Shown here one piece after another: positions 46,101-53,903 of a stretch of DNA of 64,000 nt. Source of the stretch: CALEMW01 sp035447065 (lineage in GTDB: Bacteria > Krumholzibacteriota > Krumholzibacteriia > LZORAL124-64-63); contig DAOTGJ010000005.1 of assembly GCA_035447065.1 (NCBI GenBank), positions 62,001 through 126,000 of the forward strand, read 5' to 3'. A model generated the notes under the pieces. That model searched no databases, was not told the origin of the DNA, and worked only from the letters and a program-made list of their open reading frames with translations. The translations under genes and the position numbers were made by a program. How positions within the stretch are numbered: the stretch's first letter is position 1; every line of letters starts with the position of its first letter.

Positions 46101-49100
46101 CCCAGCGCGACCCCAGGAAGGTGATCTCGGAGAACTGCAGGTCCCTCGACGTGGCGCCCTGGGGCGGCTCGCGGTCCTCGAACCAGATGCGCATGTGCGT
46201 CACCGTGGCCAGCGAGGGCGTGGAGCCGTTGATCGCGGGCGCCACCGGCAGCAGGTCGCCCAGACGCACGCGGTACTTCCGCCACGCCCGCCGCTCGTCG
46301 ATGTTGTCCTGCACCTCGCTGGCGGGGTAGTCGCGCAGCACGTCCACCAGGGCCGAGTCGGCCAGATCCACGCTGATGGTGAAGTAGCCGTTGTTGGTGT
46401 CGAAGCGCGTGTCGCCGTCCAGGTCCTCCGAGTCCTCGCGGAAGTTGCCGGCGGTGCCGTTGATGAACGGGTAGGGATTGGCGTCGGACACGTAGTCGGC
46501 GCTGTAGCGGTCGTAGCCCTGGGCGTCGCCCCCCAGGCCCACGTCCTCGTTGTTGTCCTGGCTCTGGGTGAAGATCCCGTCGGGCGAGCCGTCGATGATG
46601 CCGTCCTCGCGGTTGTAGACCCCGTACTCCGGATCGCCGTTGCGGTCGCGCCAGTAGAAGTCCTCGCTGATGTAGCCGAAGTCGAAGTGCAGCGTGCCCG
46701 TGGGGTGGTCGCCCAGCACGTCGTGGCGGAAGTCGTTGACCCAGAACTCCAGGAACTGGGTCTTGGTGAGGTCCACGCCGCTGCGGCTCAGCCCGCGCAT
46801 GATCCCGCCCCAGTGCTGCGGGCCCCACGTCTCGCCGTCGGGCGTCTGCAGGTGGAGCTGAAGCACCTGCTGGGTCTCCCGGCCCTCCTGCTCCTTCAGG
46901 TCCGGGTTCAGGTGGCGGCGCTCGGTGAGCACGCGCGGCAGGTACCAGCGCGCGTCCACGCGGTCCTCGGGCGCGTAGTAGGTGTCCAGCAGGTAGTTCA
47001 GCGCCAGGTAGCGCGGATCGTCGGCCTCCAGCTCCAGGCCCTCGTCGTGCACGGGCTTGCTGGCGTCGTTCCAGCTCAGGCGGCTGATGGGCATCACGTC
47101 CGAGGAGTCCACGCCCTCGAAGTCCTCCACGTGGGCGTCGTTGAACGTGTTGGGGTTGGGGAGGCTGAGGGCCATCTCGGTGTTGATCTGCACCGAGCTC
47201 TCGCGGTCCGTGTTGCGGCGGCTGAGCAGGTTGGCGAAGGAGGTCAGGAGCCGCGGCCTGAACTGGAACTGGCCGTTCAGGTTGCCCACCAGGGTGCGGC
47301 TGGGCTCCTCCCCCAGCTTGGCCTTGTGGCCCACCACCTGGTTCGACTCCCAGAGCCAGGTGCTGCTCAAGCGGCTCTCCCGCCCCAGCTGGTAGCCCAC
47401 GTTGAGGCCCAGCAGGCTGGAGTTGCCGCCGCCGATGAACGGGGCGTACTGGTAGTCCACGCTGATGTTGCTGTCGGCGGTGAGGCTGGCCGCGGCCTCT
47501 CCCTTCAGGCTGATCTCGCCGAAGGTGTAGTCGATGTCGTAGTCCACGTCCTTGACGAGCGTGCGCCCGTCCAGCACCACCGTCTCGGAACCCTCCTCGA
47601 TGTTGCTCACGCCCAGGTTGAACGAGCTGCTCGCGGCCGCGTGGGTCACCGTGAAGCGCATCTTGTCGGTGTTCTGCGTGAGTTCGGTCTGCGAGTTGGT
47701 GGGCTCGTAGAGCTTGGGCATCAGGTAGTCGGCAAGACCGGAGCCGGCGAAGTCGAAGGCGTCGGGCGCCAGGGCCTCGTAGCGCTCCGGAGCCATGTTG
47801 AACGGCTCGGGGATGTTCAGCGGGAACTTGAGCAGGCCGCGGGTCAGGTCGAAGTAGACCTGGTCGTGGAAGTCGGCGATGCCGTCGGAGCCCGGGTTGC
47901 CCTGCTGGTCCTCGCGGTCCAGTCCGAAGACCTGGAACCACTCGATGCCCACCCCGCCGGAGAGCTGCCCGGGCACCAGGTTGGCGCCGTCGGCCAGCGT
48001 GTTCACGTCCAGGGTGAACTCGAAGCTCGACTGATCGATGTTGGAGCCGCCCAGCGGATAGATGTTGCGCAGCACGTAGGCCCAGACGTGCGGATTGTCG
48101 CCGGGGTTGGTGGGCTTGAGCAGCTTCATCTTGTAGTAGAGGGTGCCGTCGCCGTCCAGATCCACGCGCCGGTCCTCGTCCACGCCGGGAACGTCGCCCA
48201 CCTGGTACACGGGCTCCAGGACCGTCTGGCCGTTCACTGTGACCGGGGTGCTCACGGTGTAGACCACCGCCAGCAGGTCGTTCCAGTCGTACTCGCGCAG
48301 CAGGTCCAGGGCGATGAAGTTGCCGTTCTCGTCCAGCAGGGTCTCGAACTCCACCGGCCGCCACCACTGGCCCTCCTCGAAGCCGGCGGGCCGGTGGAGC
48401 AGGGACCAGTCGATGAAGTCTACGTCGCCGTCGCCGTCCTGGTCCACGCTCACGTCGCCCGGACCCGACTGCTCCCAGCGGCCGGTGGTGTCGGGGATGG
48501 CCACCACGTTCTGCACGTCGGTGGCGCCCGGACGGATGTCGCCCATGAAGCGGAAGACCTGGATGGTGCCGGGATCGATGCGCTCGTTGCCCGGCACGTC
48601 TCCCCCGGGGATCAGGTTGCGGCCCGGCACGTCGTTGATCTCGTAGTATCCCGCCTGCCGGAACGCCAGCGGCAGGTCCAGCCGGAAGAAGCGGTTGTTC
48701 AGGTAGCGGTTGGCCGCGATCTCGTGCACGCCCACGGTGCCGCCGCTGGAGTTGAACTTCTGGCTGGAGGTCTCGGCCTTCTGCTTGCTGGCCACCACGG
48801 TGAAGTCGGCGGCGCCCATCTGGCCGGTCACCTTCAGGCCGAACAGGCCCGACTTGTTGGACGCGTAGCCCAGGAGCTGGCTGCCGGGCAGGGTGAGGCC
48901 CACGTCGCCGGTCTCGATCTTCTGGATGATCTCGTCCTCGGAGCCCTCGTAGTAGAGGCGGATCTTGGTGGCCTCGGGCCCGATGGCCTCCGAGTTGTGG
49001 TCCACCTCGATGTGCACCTTCTCGCCGATCTGGCCGCTGAGGTTGATCTGGAGCTGCTGCTCCATGTCCAGCGACGGGAACAGGCTCTGGCTCTGCCGCC

Positions 49101-49833
49101 GCTCGTTGGGCACGAACTTGTTGCTGATGGTGGACTCGCCGCCCAGGGAGATGTGCTCGGTGCCGGTGATGCGGATGTTGGTCTTCTCGCCCCGGCCGAT
49201 GATGCGCTCCAGGGTGCGGGGGAACTTCACCGGGATGGTCAGGTTGATCAGGCCCTCGTCGCGGTACACGCCGCCGCCGGCCACGTTCAGCCCCCGCAGC
49301 AGGTGCCGCCGGTTGGAGACGCGCAGCCGCCGGGCCTGGGCCAGGGCCACGTCGTCCACGAAGACCTCCACCAGGGGATCCTCCACGGCGCGGGGCGGGT
49401 AGTAGGTGAAGCCGCCGGGCAGCCGCCGGGCCGTCTGGTAGAGGAAGAACCAATCCGGATAGCGGAAGACGGTCTCCAGACCGTACACGCCGTTGACCTC
49501 GCGGTCCGTGGTCATGCGCTCCAGGTCCACGTTCACGCGGGCGTCGAAGAGGGCGTGGAAGCGCCGATCCAACGACGGCAGCCCCTCGCCCCGCCCGGGC
49601 TCCACGCCCTGGGCCTTGAACCCCTCCAGCAGCACCAGACGGTCCTCGCCCAGCAGGCGGGGGTCGTTGGTGGCCTGGAGCAGGGGGTCCAGCCCGGGCA
49701 GGATCAGGTCCTTGGCCCCCGCCGGCAGGGCCGCCGCGAGCAGGAGCAGGGCCGCCAGGAGCCGCCACGTCGCGCCGTGCCGCCGCGGGCGCGGCGGGAC
49801 GGAACGCTGGACGGACCGGCGGCGTTTGCTCAC
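43162..49833 (-). CDS. sprA: Type IX secretion outer membrane translocon SprA/Sov-like
   Basis: A 2223-aa giant outer membrane protein, near the ~2400 aa of Bacteroidota SprA, whose 36-strand barrel is the type IX translocon. The signal peptide spans residues 1-40. Early regions have RVNVDLERMTTDREVNG, NIRITGTEHISLGGES and TKIRLYYEGSEDEIIQKIETG, typical of SprA. Many repeated beta segments follow, ending in LGVEATFNF with terminal Phe. The start is GTG 49833, with GGGGGAG 9 bases upstream; a frame to 50181 would overlap the divergent lptF. The glutaminyl-cyclase-like gene follows with TGATG. Other core parts (PorK-N, SprE, SprT) are not in the window. Confidence 0.9.
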   Translation of the reverse strand: MSKRRRSVQRSVPPRPRRHGATWRLLAALLLLAAALPAGAKDLILPGLDPLLQATNDPRLLGEDRLVLLEGFKAQGVEPGRGEGLPSLDRRFHALFDARVNVDLERMTTDREVNGVYGLETVFRYPDWFFLYQTARRLPGGFTYYPPRAVEDPLVEVFVDDVALAQARRLRVSNRRHLLRGLNVAGGGVYRDEGLINLTIPVKFPRTLERIIGRGEKTNIRITGTEHISLGGESTISNKFVPNERRQSQSLFPSLDMEQQLQINLSGQIGEKVHIEVDHNSEAIGPEATKIRLYYEGSEDEIIQKIETGDVGLTLPGSQLLGYASNKSGLFGLKVTGQMGAADFTVVASKQKAETSSQKFNSSGGTVGVHEIAANRYLNNRFFRLDLPLAFRQAGYYEINDVPGRNLIPGGDVPGNERIDPGTIQVFRFMGDIRPGATDVQNVVAIPDTTGRWEQSGPGDVSVDQDGDGDVDFIDWSLLHRPAGFEEGQWWRPVEFETLLDENGNFIALDLLREYDWNDLLAVVYTVSTPVTVNGQTVLEPVYQVGDVPGVDEDRRVDLDGDGTLYYKMKLLKPTNPGDNPHVWAYVLRNIYPLGGSNIDQSSFEFTLDVNTLADGANLVPGQLSGGVGIEWFQVFGLDREDQQGNPGSDGIADFHDQVYFDLTRGLLKFPLNIPEPFNMAPERYEALAPDAFDFAGSGLADYLMPKLYEPTNSQTELTQNTDKMRFTVTHAAASSSFNLGVSNIEEGSETVVLDGRTLVKDVDYDIDYTFGEISLKGEAAASLTADSNISVDYQYAPFIGGGNSSLLGLNVGYQLGRESRLSSTWLWESNQVVGHKAKLGEEPSRTLVGNLNGQFQFRPRLLTSFANLLSRRNTDRESSVQINTEMALSLPNPNTFNDAHVEDFEGVDSSDVMPISRLSWNDASKPVHDEGLELEADDPRYLALNYLLDTYYAPEDRVDARWYLPRVLTERRHLNPDLKEQEGRETQQVLQLHLQTPDGETWGPQHWGGIMRGLSRSGVDLTKTQFLEFWVNDFRHDVLGDHPTGTLHFDFGYISEDFYWRDRNGDPEYGVYNREDGIIDGSPDGIFTQSQDNNEDVGLGGDAQGYDRYSADYVSDANPYPFINGTAGNFREDSEDLDGDTRFDTNNGYFTISVDLADSALVDVLRDYPASEVQDNIDERRAWRKYRVRLGDLLPVAPAINGSTPSLATVTHMRIWFEDREPPQGATSRDLQFSEITFLGSRWEREGVRKLATADAPEEQILDFGERSPNEGFFLGEVNNKENPDYDPPFELYVLNNIPEKESSLVLDYQHLEPQHLVRASRVVSPRGDDYTKYSKLSYYVYSPDPDQADMDVFFRVGADSLNYYEVNYRFDESQGARFGWHELRLDMAELSNVKLEAPDHETGWIESTVNDDLTGQPYRVRVVGAPDLRRVKRFYVGVRNTDRTSEASGYFWFNDIKLREVQRDAGLAQRLHVGVNMANQINFEVDWNKQDAEFHGLNKQVGQGYTSEDWNVSGSLSVDDFIPLLGFRMPVSAGRSRTTQRPKYVTSSDIEIIDEALRDAQSSIDERKSFSVRLSRPQPSGFAPLRYVLDPWQFSLSGSRSTSDTPLQRSTGDNLQGNVSYDLRLGPGRSLNDYPLLRRIPVVKAVNPFPTNISLSGAFTNTRRESSNLQTATGTFVEQPLNETRRGTLNAKIDAKPLPIVDAGLTIRSDRDLFRERRFWGLNVGEENTYNQQLRLSFGVPRHLGLPDNLVGRAITGFVGELNSLKPNVQFTGAFVDDHSPSVRRENDPANVSNIRSSGDWSVTFSVPLGDKFSRVFPKKVDVRQDERQRILREIQNQVRRDQITDPELQELVAQLAEPGLNPRDKQRLEDRIVELARELERERREAVAGTAQADTTASLFAEEGGGFRIPNPLSPLMDLMRGVQPIQLNWTSKDEGAYTRYRGATTFWYEAGLTTDLEAPDSLYVSRDVTERITKKASTRLKFSRNMTMDVKFDESETHRVQAGGLATRTFNRSWPDLGFSLAGIEKWGIFGGGGADSPIRSSNLDLTYKRTSSVAGETATQSNPKETLQLGPRWSTTFRSGMTAQLNLVLTFDDNENNGSLTKTNRTAVNAQVRHSFGAEGILSKLGLYRPGNSPMVTMTVDVSVSDDSVQRWQPGVDREGEPNTVTGSSRISVVPSFSYNITRNLTGAMRMSYARDKVKESDTVTQRFGLGVEATFNF

Positions 49834-49893
49834 GGGCGGACACTCCCCCGCCGGGCCGGCGGATCCGGCTGGCGACAATCGGTTTGCGAGGAC

Positions 49894-49922
49894 TGGACCG
49901 GAGGCCGGCAGGCGATTACACT
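49894..49922 (+). promoter_or_regulatory. Possible lptF promoter
   Basis: TGGACC (49894-49899), 17 bp, TACACT (49917-49922); four of six matches each. It lies in the 171-bp divergent region between sprA and lptF. Predicted start is about 49929, giving a 75-nt leader. No clear sprA promoter was found on the other strand. Confidence 0.4.
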
Positions 49923-50004
49923 GCCGCGGCGACGAGGGTTCCGTGTCCACGAAAGGAGTCAGGCCGCCCACGCCAGGAGACAGCGCGGGCGGACGGCCGA
50001 AGCC

Positions 50005-51417
50005 ATGTCCTTGTTGAACAGACATCTGCTGCGGGCGACGGCCGGACCCTTCCTCTTCGGCTTCTTCGTCGTTACGTTCGTGCTGATCATCGACATCCTT
50101 TACAGGTTTGTCGAGCTTTTCGTCAGCAAGGGGGTCCCCTTTCCCCTCGCCGCCCAGGTGCTGCTGCTCAGCCTGGGGCACACGTTTGCATTATCCGTAC
50201 CAATGGCCGTGCTCATCGGCGTGCTCATGGGCGTGGGGCAGCTCGCCGCCGATTCCGAGATCACGGCCATGAAGGCCAGCGGCATCGGCCTCTACCGGAT
50301 CCTGCGCCCCCTGCTCGCGGGCGCCCTGCTGGTCACGGTGGCCCTGGCGGCCTACAACCACTTCGTCTTCCCCCGCTCCAACCACCGGCTGGCCAACCTC
50401 CTCTACGACATCCACCACACCCGCCCCATGATGGAGGTGCGGGAGCAGATGTTCACGGAGATCACCCCGGACTTCACCATCTTCGTGGAGCACAAGGACG
50501 ACCGGACCAACGAGATCCAGGGCGTGGTGATCCTGGAGAAGGAGGATCCCACCAGCCAGGTGCCCACCATGACCACGGCGGAGCGCGGCCGCATCGTGCC
50601 CCTGCACGATTCCGACGCCCTGCGGGTGGAGCTGGAGGACGGCGAGATCCACGACCTGCCGGACCAGTCGGACCTGAGCCGCTACAGCGTGACCCGCTTC
50701 CAGCGCCACGTGATCAACGTGGCCGACGTGGAGAAGGACTTCCAGGAGTCCGGCCGCACCACCCGCGGCGACCGGGAGATGGATCTGACGCAGCTGCTGG
50801 ACGCGGCCCGCGCCGAGCGAGAGAACCGCGAGAAGGCCGTGGCCCAGAACGTGCAGACGGCCGCGGAGCTGGCCGCCAAGCAGTGGTCCCTGCTGGATCC
50901 GGCCGCCCGCGTGGACCGCATCACCCGGCCCGGCCGCGATCAGGGCCGGATCCCCATCAACGAGCGCCGGGCCATGCTGCGCAACACCCAGCAGGAGATC
51001 ACCCGCGTGGCGCGGGCCAACGGCTTCCAGCGCAACATCCTGCGCAACTACCAGCAGCGCGAGAACCAGTACATGGTGGAGTTTCACAAGAAGTTCGCCA
51101 TCCCCGTGGCCTGCATGGTCTTCGTGCTTCTGGGGCTGCCCATGGCCGTGACCACGGCCCGCAGCGGCAAGGGCGTCTCCATGGGCCTGGCCCTGGGCGT
51201 GTACCTGGTGTACTACCTCTTCCTGGTGGGCGGCGAGAAGATGGCCGACCGCGGCCGCCTGGACCCCGCCGTGGCCATGTGGATGGCCGACGTCGTGCTG
51301 GGTGCGCTGGGCGTGCTGATCCTGATGCGCACCGTGCGCGAGGGCTCGCTGTTCCCGTCCCTGCGCCGGCGGCGGCCTGTCTCCCACGCTTCCAAGGAAG
51401 GCACGACCGCGCCGTGA
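50005..51417 (+). CDS. LPS export permease, LptF/LptG (YjgP/YjgQ) family, long form
   Basis: A 470-aa permease of the LptB2FG complex that extracts lipopolysaccharide from the inner membrane. Three N-terminal membrane segments have MSLLNRHLLRATAGPFLFG and GQLAADSEITAMKASGIG. A periplasmic beta-jellyroll follows (about 125-240). A roughly 110-residue charged, helical insertion (about 240-350, DLTQLLDAARAERENREK) precedes the last membrane segments (FAIPVACMVFVLLGLPMAV). Usual family length is about 360, so the insert is notable. ATG 50005 has only a weak ribosome binding site. lptG overlaps by 4 bases. Confidence 0.9.
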   Translation: MSLLNRHLLRATAGPFLFGFFVVTFVLIIDILYRFVELFVSKGVPFPLAAQVLLLSLGHTFALSVPMAVLIGVLMGVGQLAADSEITAMKASGIGLYRILRPLLAGALLVTVALAAYNHFVFPRSNHRLANLLYDIHHTRPMMEVREQMFTEITPDFTIFVEHKDDRTNEIQGVVILEKEDPTSQVPTMTTAERGRIVPLHDSDALRVELEDGEIHDLPDQSDLSRYSVTRFQRHVINVADVEKDFQESGRTTRGDREMDLTQLLDAARAERENREKAVAQNVQTAAELAAKQWSLLDPAARVDRITRPGRDQGRIPINERRAMLRNTQQEITRVARANGFQRNILRNYQQRENQYMVEFHKKFAIPVACMVFVLLGLPMAVTTARSGKGVSMGLALGVYLVYYLFLVGGEKMADRGRLDPAVAMWMADVVLGALGVLILMRTVREGSLFPSLRRRRPVSHASKEGTTAP

Positions 51418-52487
51418 AGCTGACCGACCGCCTCATCCTGCGCCAGTTCCTGCGGATCCTGGGCTTCACGCTCCTGGGCGCGCTGATCCTGTTCTCCCTG
51501 ATCCACCTCTTCGACCACATCAACGGGTTCATGGACAACGGGGCCTCGCTGGCGCTGATCGGACGCTACTACCTGAACAAGGCGCCGGAGACCATCGACA
51601 TCGTGCTGCCCATCGGCATGCTCATGGCTTCGCTGTTCACCGTGGGCAGCATGGCGCGCTACAACGAGCTGGCGGCCCTGTTCGCCTCGGGCCGCTCCCT
51701 GCTGCAGGTCACGCGGCCGCTGATCGTGGCCGCGGTCCTGACCGCCCTCTTCTCCCTGGCCTGGTCCGAGTGGGTGCTGCCCCGGGCCAACGCCAACGTG
51801 GAGCGCATCTGGGAGGTGGAGGTCCACGGCAATCCGGACCGGCTCAAGCCCACCAACAACATCGCCGTGAACGGCACCGACGGGCGCCTGTACCACGCCC
51901 GGGCCTGGGTTCCGGAGAGCAACCGGGTCAAGGGGTTCCGGGTCCTGGGCGCCGAGGGCTCGGCGGTGCGGGAGCGCTGGGACGCCAACCTGGCGGTCTG
52001 GGACGGGGAACGCTGGATCCTGGAGGACGGCACCTACCGCAGCTTCGGCCCCGACGGCGAGACGGTGGAGCCGTTCCGCACCCTGGAGTCGGACCTCGCC
52101 GGGGTCACGCCCCACGCCCTGAACCAGGCCAACGTGCGCCCGGACGAGATGACCGTGCGCCAGCTGGCCGAGTACGTGGACCTGCTGCGGCGCAGCGGCA
52201 GCGACGCCACCCCCTACCAGGTGGACTTCCAGTTCAAGCTGGCCTTCCCCATGGTGCACATCATCGTGGTGCTGCTGGGGATCATGCTGGCCTCGGGGCC
52301 GCGCAAGACCACCGTGGCCTCGGGATTCGGCTGGACCATCCTGATCAGCTTCGGGTACTACCTGGCCATCAACTTCGGGCGGGCCTTCGGCAAGACGGGC
52401 ACACTGCCGCCCCTGGCGGCCGCCTGGATCGGCAACGTCATCTTCGGGCTGGCGTCCCTGATCCTGTACCTGCGCATCCGGCGCTGA
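51414..52487 (+). CDS. lptG: LPS export permease, LptF/LptG family
   Basis: A 357-aa second YjgP/YjgQ permease, of normal length, with six membrane segments and a periplasmic jellyroll (about 125-260). Motifs are ELAALFASGRSLLQVTRP and KLAFPMVHIIVVLLGIMLA. The start is GTG 51414, sharing GTGA with the preceding stop, so the two partners are made together. The matching ATPase LptB is encoded at 62753-63493, about 10 kb away. Confidence 0.92.
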   Translation: MKLTDRLILRQFLRILGFTLLGALILFSLIHLFDHINGFMDNGASLALIGRYYLNKAPETIDIVLPIGMLMASLFTVGSMARYNELAALFASGRSLLQVTRPLIVAAVLTALFSLAWSEWVLPRANANVERIWEVEVHGNPDRLKPTNNIAVNGTDGRLYHARAWVPESNRVKGFRVLGAEGSAVRERWDANLAVWDGERWILEDGTYRSFGPDGETVEPFRTLESDLAGVTPHALNQANVRPDEMTVRQLAEYVDLLRRSGSDATPYQVDFQFKLAFPMVHIIVVLLGIMLASGPRKTTVASGFGWTILISFGYYLAINFGRAFGKTGTLPPLAAAWIGNVIFGLASLILYLRIRR

Positions 52488-52516
52488 CGGCCCCGGGGGG
52501 CTTTTCGCTGGACTCC

Positions 52517-52545
52517 TTGCCCCGACTCCCCTAGCTTTTTACTTT
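52517..52545 (+). promoter_or_regulatory. Weak candidate promoter before the PKD lipoprotein
   Basis: TTGCCC (52517-52522), 17 bp, TACTTT (52540-52545). The -10 box matches in only three positions, but the stretch is T-rich against the GC background. It lies in the 121-base gap after lptG. Confidence 0.3.
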
Positions 52546-52608
52546 GATGAGTCCGGAAGATCCGGGCGCCACCGTGCGCCCCCTCCCCACCGCAGCCACG
52601 GAGTCCGT

Positions 52609-53769
52609 ATGATGCTGAGCCGCAAGCCGTTGCTCTGGGCCTTCGCCGCCCTCGCCCTCTTCGCCGCCGTGACGGGCTGCAGCAAGGACGAGGACCTGGC
52701 TCCGGTCTTCACCCGGGTGGAAGCCAACGTGGAATGCGGCTACGCCCCCGTGGACGTCCAGTTCCTGGCCATCGCCTCCGGCGGCAACCCCAAGCAGGAT
52801 CCCACCGGCGCCAACGACTACCTGGACGTGACCTGGGACTTCGGCGACGACAGCTCGGGCAACGGCTCGGTCACCTCGCATCGCTTCACGGAGCCTGCCC
52901 TCTACGAGGTGCGCGTCACCGTGACCGACGACGACGGCGACAGCGCCACCGAGACCCTGTCGCTCGAGGTGCGCGCGGACTCCCTCCTGGTCGGCGCCCC
53001 CAACGACACCACCGTGGTGGCCGGCCTGGGCACCTTCTCCCCGCCCACCCCCCGCGCCACCAACGGCGGCACGGCCACCAACGTGAAGTCCGGACTCTCC
53101 ATCAACGAGGTCCTGGTCTTCAACCAGACCGGCATCCAGCACACCACCGGCGTGCGGCTGCCGTACCTGGAGCTCTACAACAGCACGGACCAGGACATCG
53201 AGCTGGGCGGCTCCACTCCCTACCGCCTGGCCATGGACCTCTACAACACCGAGCTGCAGCACACCTTCGGCAACGCCACCCGCGTGACGGCCGGCGAGCA
53301 CCAGATCATCTGGCTCAAGGGCCCGTCCACCAACGTGGCCGAGCCGCGGGTGACCTGGAACATCCTGAAGGGCGCCGAGGAGGCGGAGTACGTCGGCGCT
53401 CCCGAGGACTGGCCCGGCGCCACCATCTACCTGATCCGCGCCGGCCGCATCGTGGACGAGTTCCGACTGGGGCCCCAGCAGGCCGACGTCTCGGTGGGCC
53501 GCCTGGCGGACGGCGGCCTGGACGGCACCCTGCCCCTGACCATGACCTGCGACCTCTGCGGCTTCGATCCGGAGGCCGGGGACTACTCCCGCTTCCAGTA
53601 CCGCTGGTTCATGAACGACGCCATGGGCACGGTGTACGACGGCCGCTCCCCCACCCATCTCTTCCGCATGGAGGACGTGGGCGTGGTGCCGGTGCTGCTG
53701 CGGGTCTACGACACCCAGACCAGCGTGTACCGCACCGCCACGATCAACGTCACGGTCACGGCGCCCTGA
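52609..53769 (+). CDS. Lipoprotein with PKD and lamin-tail-like domains
   Basis: A 386-aa lipoprotein: lipobox AVTGC (Cys24), then a PKD domain (about 33-125: APVDVQFLA, VTWDFGDDSSG, YEVRVTVTDDDGD). A lamin-tail-like beta domain follows (about 163-295: SINEVLVFN, YLELYNSTDQDIELGG). A third beta segment ends the protein. It is probably surface or periplasmic, binding a polymer or protein; the partner is unknown. ATG 52609 has GGAG upstream. A strong terminator follows its stop. Confidence 0.83.
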   Translation: MMLSRKPLLWAFAALALFAAVTGCSKDEDLAPVFTRVEANVECGYAPVDVQFLAIASGGNPKQDPTGANDYLDVTWDFGDDSSGNGSVTSHRFTEPALYEVRVTVTDDDGDSATETLSLEVRADSLLVGAPNDTTVVAGLGTFSPPTPRATNGGTATNVKSGLSINEVLVFNQTGIQHTTGVRLPYLELYNSTDQDIELGGSTPYRLAMDLYNTELQHTFGNATRVTAGEHQIIWLKGPSTNVAEPRVTWNILKGAEEAEYVGAPEDWPGATIYLIRAGRIVDEFRLGPQQADVSVGRLADGGLDGTLPLTMTCDLCGFDPEAGDYSRFQYRWFMNDAMGTVYDGRSPTHLFRMEDVGVVPVLLRVYDTQTSVYRTATINVTVTAP

Positions 53770-53792
53770 CGCGCGCGCCAGCCCGAACGCGC

Positions 53793-53828
53793 AAGCGGCG
53801 GAGCCTCGGGGCTCCGCCGCTTCCTTTT
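53793..53828 (+). terminator. Terminator of the PKD lipoprotein gene
   Basis: A 13-bp perfect stem (53793-53805 with 53810-53822), 4-nt loop TCGG, then CCTTTT. It begins 24 bases past the stop at 53769. Confidence 0.85.
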
Positions 53829-53848
53829 CGCCCGTGCTCCCGGCACGA

Positions 53849-53878
53849 GGAAGGCGGAGCCCGCAGGCTCCGCCTTCC
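53849..53878 (-). terminator. Terminator of metK
   Basis: A 13-bp perfect stem (53849-53861 with 53866-53878), loop CGCA, 26 bases past the metK stop. No T-tract on the minus strand. Its stem core (GGCGGAGCC) is identical to that of the neighbouring terminator at 53793-53822. Confidence 0.7.
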
Positions 53879-53903
53879 GATCGACGCGGTGGCGTCCGTT
53901 CGG

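Noticed and set aside
42212..49843. 2543-aa minus-strand frame covering the cyclase gene and most of sprA
   Set aside because: The upstream part is the out-of-frame shadow of sprA; the real gene starts at 43162 (or 43144) with a signal peptide.
49834..50181. N-terminal extension of SprA to 50181
   Set aside because: It would overlap the divergent lptF start and has no signal peptide at its front. GTG 49833 has a good ribosome binding site and an immediate signal peptide.
43477..51417. 2646-aa plus-strand frame running antisense through sprA into lptF
   Set aside because: Only the last 470 residues, from ATG 50005, match a family (LptF). The rest is the shadow of sprA.
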